From Dehalococcoidia bacterium (lineage in GTDB: Bacteria; Chloroflexota; Dehalococcoidia; Dehalococcoidales; CSSed11-197), in assembly GCA_003552785.1 (NCBI GenBank), contig PUOQ01000106.1, forward strand, positions 1 to 16,236: a stretch of 16,236 nucleotides of DNA, read 5' to 3'. Below are positions 15,701 to 16,236 of this stretch, in pieces. A program made the position numbers and the translations under genes. Below the pieces are notes generated by a model. The model did not search any database. It saw only the letters and a program-made list of their open reading frames with translations, and was not told the DNA's origin. The stretch's first letter is position 1. Each line of letters starts with the position of its first letter.

Positions 15701-15795
15701 TTAAATATATCCTGCTGCTTCCAGAAATCAAGTATTTCGATTTCTTGATCAGGAAAATTTGTCTTGCTTTCTACCGGCTGAAATATCTGCTTCAT
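12748..15795 (-). CDS. ileS: isoleucyl-tRNA synthetase, type 2
   Basis: This 1015-aa class I synthetase charges tRNA-Ile and hydrolyses mischarged valine. The HIGH-like ATP motif is PTANGNPGIHHA (51-62), the GxHH form of the eukaryote-like IleRS2 group; KMSKS is at 627-631. The editing domain is shown by WTTTPWTLPGN (about 238-248). Cysteine pairs HCPRC (about 183) and CSDC with CTC (about 495-540) suggest zinc sites, and DCWFDSG is near 550. IleRS2 enzymes are generally less sensitive to mupirocin. I start at ATG 15795, which has GAAAGGG 5 nt upstream; an in-frame ATG at 15849 lies beyond the terminator hairpin and would be translated only from a structured leader. It is controlled by an isoleucine T-box. 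The 3' end overlaps the convergent protease gene by 4 nt. Confidence 0.96.
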   Translation of the reverse strand: MKQIFQPVESKTNFPDQEIEILDFWKQQDIFKKSISSREGNKRFVFYEGPPTANGNPGIHHAISRIFKDVIPRYKTMKGYYVPRIAGWDTHGLPVELEVEKELGFVSKHEIENYGIDRFNARCRESVFKYLEEWVAFTDRIAFWVDLDNPYITMDNDYIESCWWAIKTMWDKDLIYQGYKTAAHCPRCGTSLSSHEVAQGYQENTVDPSVYIKFKLTEDSHRVIPFNDVDKTVFLVAWTTTPWTLPGNTSLAVNCEETYCLVNTDDGILIVAEKLIEICGLEDAPVLAKVTGSKLAGLSYEPLFNPHDFGVERRRLIQGTSELEKQDEAKNLNYPVISAEFVSMEDGSGIVHIAPAFGEDDFDAGKREGLDFVQHVDLAGNITGDYPFSGLFVKEADRQIIEYLKDKGLLLRQTTISHTYPFCWRCTTPLLYYVKQSWYIRTTARKDNLIDLNRQINWYPEHVKHGRFGDWLENNVDWAFSRERYWGTPLPVWHCSDCDKYECIGSVEEIKAKPGFSGLDKELDLHRPYVDNMTYACTCGGTMKRQLEVIDCWFDSGNMPIAQYHYPFENETLLTDGRFPADFICEAVDQTRGWFYSLHAISTLLFESVAFRNVICLGHILDEKGEKMSKSRNNVVGPYTIIDKYGTDAMRWYLVTASPPGQPRRFSENLVGEVMRQFMLPLWNVYSFFVTYANIDCFNPATPGETQELSELDRWILSELNSLIIKVDSDLDSYDPTAAGRAIENFVSGLSNWYVRRSRRRFWKSENDGDKMAAYNTLYHCLETISRLVAPFIPFMAEAMYQNLALRAYPGAPESVHLALFPVADKELIDEELAASIQLAIKLSSLGRSARSQAGIKIRQPLSKLLVKLQSDAEIKRVDKIKDQVLEELNIKTIHIVVDDKDLEKPNLCISSDNNYTVAVDTEISLELETEGLAREIVRRIQNLRRQAGFDIANRISTFYSSGEVINHAMEEYRDYIKRETLSDAIYNSEPVQGAFSESFKIDGHVVILGVKKQD

Positions 15796-15811
15796 GCCAT
15801 CCCTTTCTAAT

Positions 15812-15845
15812 AAAAAATCCCGCCCTTGCTCGCCACAGGGACGGG
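15812..15845 (-). terminator. T-box regulated terminator upstream of ileS
   Basis: On the minus strand CCCGTCCCT pairs with AGGGCGGG (bases 15845-15837 with 15826-15819, one bulged T) with a 10-nt loop, followed by A and TTTTTT (15817-15812). It lies just after the T-box sequence and before the ileS ribosome binding site. Confidence 0.88.
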
Positions 15846-16097
15846 TCAATCTATTCCCGCGGTACCACCCCGCTTCCCCGGATATTCACCGGGGCACTTA
15901 ATGAGGACTTACCCTTGCAATCCTTCTAGTTAATGGTATCGGTTAACTACTCCGGCTGGGTCTAATAGGCTTCAAGTACCGTTCTTCCAGCTGCTCAGGA
16001 GTGATATGGAGAAGCAAGACATTTCGGCTTTCACCGCACCCGAATCGCTGTTATGTTTTGCAACACTCCCCACCTGTCTCCGTCATCGCCCGGTTAT
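15812..16097 (-). promoter_or_regulatory. isoleucine-specific T-box leader
   Basis: The T-box sequence AAGCGGGGTGGTACCGCG reads on the minus strand from 15875 to 15858. The acceptor-binding bulge TGGT (15867-15864) needs a tRNA with discriminator A, as tRNA-Ile has. The proposed specifier is ATC (16005-16003), directly next to ACTCC, which pairs with GGAGT near 16068-16064 to close the specifier loop. GACGGAGACAG near the 5' end fits a stem I base. The classical AGAGA loop motif is not obvious, so the specifier position is less certain than that of the Trp leader. It should allow ileS expression when charged tRNA-Ile falls. Confidence 0.88.
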
Positions 16098-16103
16098 TAT
16101 AAG

Positions 16104-16131
16104 ATTATCACATAGCCAGGTTTATTATCAA
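16104..16131 (-). promoter_or_regulatory. ileS promoter
   Basis: On the minus strand TTGATA (16131-16126), a 16-nt spacer and GATAAT (16109-16104), with an upstream TGT giving an extended -10. Predicted start is near 16097, at the beginning of the T-box leader. The -35 begins 2 nt after the upstream gene's stop. Confidence 0.7.
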
Positions 16132-16133
16132 AA

Positions 16134-16236
16134 TTATGAAGCATCCCCGGTGGGTTTTACCACCACCTTGCGGTTTTCTCCAGTACCGGTACTTTCTGTC
16201 ATAACCCGCTTATCTTCATTTAAAGCATTGTGGACT
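16134..16236 (-). CDS. C-terminal end of a Jag/KhpB-like R3H-domain protein (partial)
   Basis: Only the last 33 codons and TAA (16136-16134) lie in the window; the frame reads VHNALNEDKRVMTESTGTGE then NRKVVVKPTGDAS. This matches the end of the R3H domain of Jag (SpoIIIJ-associated, KhpB), whose members end in a pattern like HxALxxDxxVxTxSxGxxxxRxVVI. Jag proteins carry KH and R3H RNA-binding domains and are usually encoded next to yidC, rnpA and rpmH near the origin of replication, so that cluster may lie just outside the window. The identification rests on about 28 residues. Confidence 0.7.
   Translation of the reverse strand, partial: VHNALNEDKRVMTESTGTGENRKVVVKPTGDAS

Noticed and set aside
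15796..15849. Upstream ATG of ileS at 15849
   Set aside because: It lies in the T-box terminator region, upstream of the hairpin and T-run; the ATG at 15795 has a good Shine-Dalgarno after the terminator.
1..16236. CRISPR array, tRNA or rRNA genes, insertion sequences
   Set aside because: I saw no regularly spaced direct repeats, tRNA- or rRNA-like segments, transposase motifs or terminal inverted repeats.

Overview
The window looks like chromosomal DNA of a bacterium with Gram-positive-style regulation. It has strong AGGAGG-type ribosome binding sites, sigma-70-like promoters, two tRNA-sensing T-box leaders and rho-independent terminators. The mix of lipoproteins, a type-2 isoleucyl-tRNA synthetase, a TrpB2 tryptophan synthase and a B12-binding radical SAM protein would suit Chloroflexota, perhaps a Dehalococcoidia relative, but this is inference only; Firmicutes-like lineages are not excluded. 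I see no transposon, phage, CRISPR array, rRNA or tRNA.

Positions 1-5019 (+) are one tightly packed operon. It holds a 5'-truncated B12-binding/radical SAM protein, a UbiA-type prenyltransferase, and a complete NitT/TauT-type ABC importer (lipoprotein, permease, ATPase). Four of the five genes overlap a neighbour and the fifth is 17 nt away. The substrate is unknown; a shared pathway is plausible because of the coupling.

Positions 5020-7380 (+) hold a long alanine-rich, probably coiled-coil protein with a single C-terminal membrane anchor, followed closely by a very small multi-pass membrane protein. Positions 7479-9502 (-) hold a geranylgeranyl-reductase-family flavoprotein followed by a GreA-type transcription factor fused to a tyrosine-recombinase-like N-terminal domain.

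Positions 9503-9762 are a divergent promoter region. From 9763 a tryptophan T-box leader (specifier TGG, acceptor bulge TGGC) with an 11-bp terminator controls trpB2; a possible 14-codon leader ORF with a near-perfect Shine-Dalgarno lies between terminator and gene. A second terminator and a promoter precede an HtrA/DegP-like lipoprotein protease.

The protease gene ends in a 4-nt stop-to-stop overlap with ileS on the other strand. ileS is preceded by its own isoleucine T-box (specifier ATC, acceptor bulge TGGT), terminator and extended -10 promoter, which starts immediately after the end of a partial jag/khpB-like gene at the window edge. Several starts differ from the longest reading frames because those would begin inside terminators (ileS 15795, htrA 11690).
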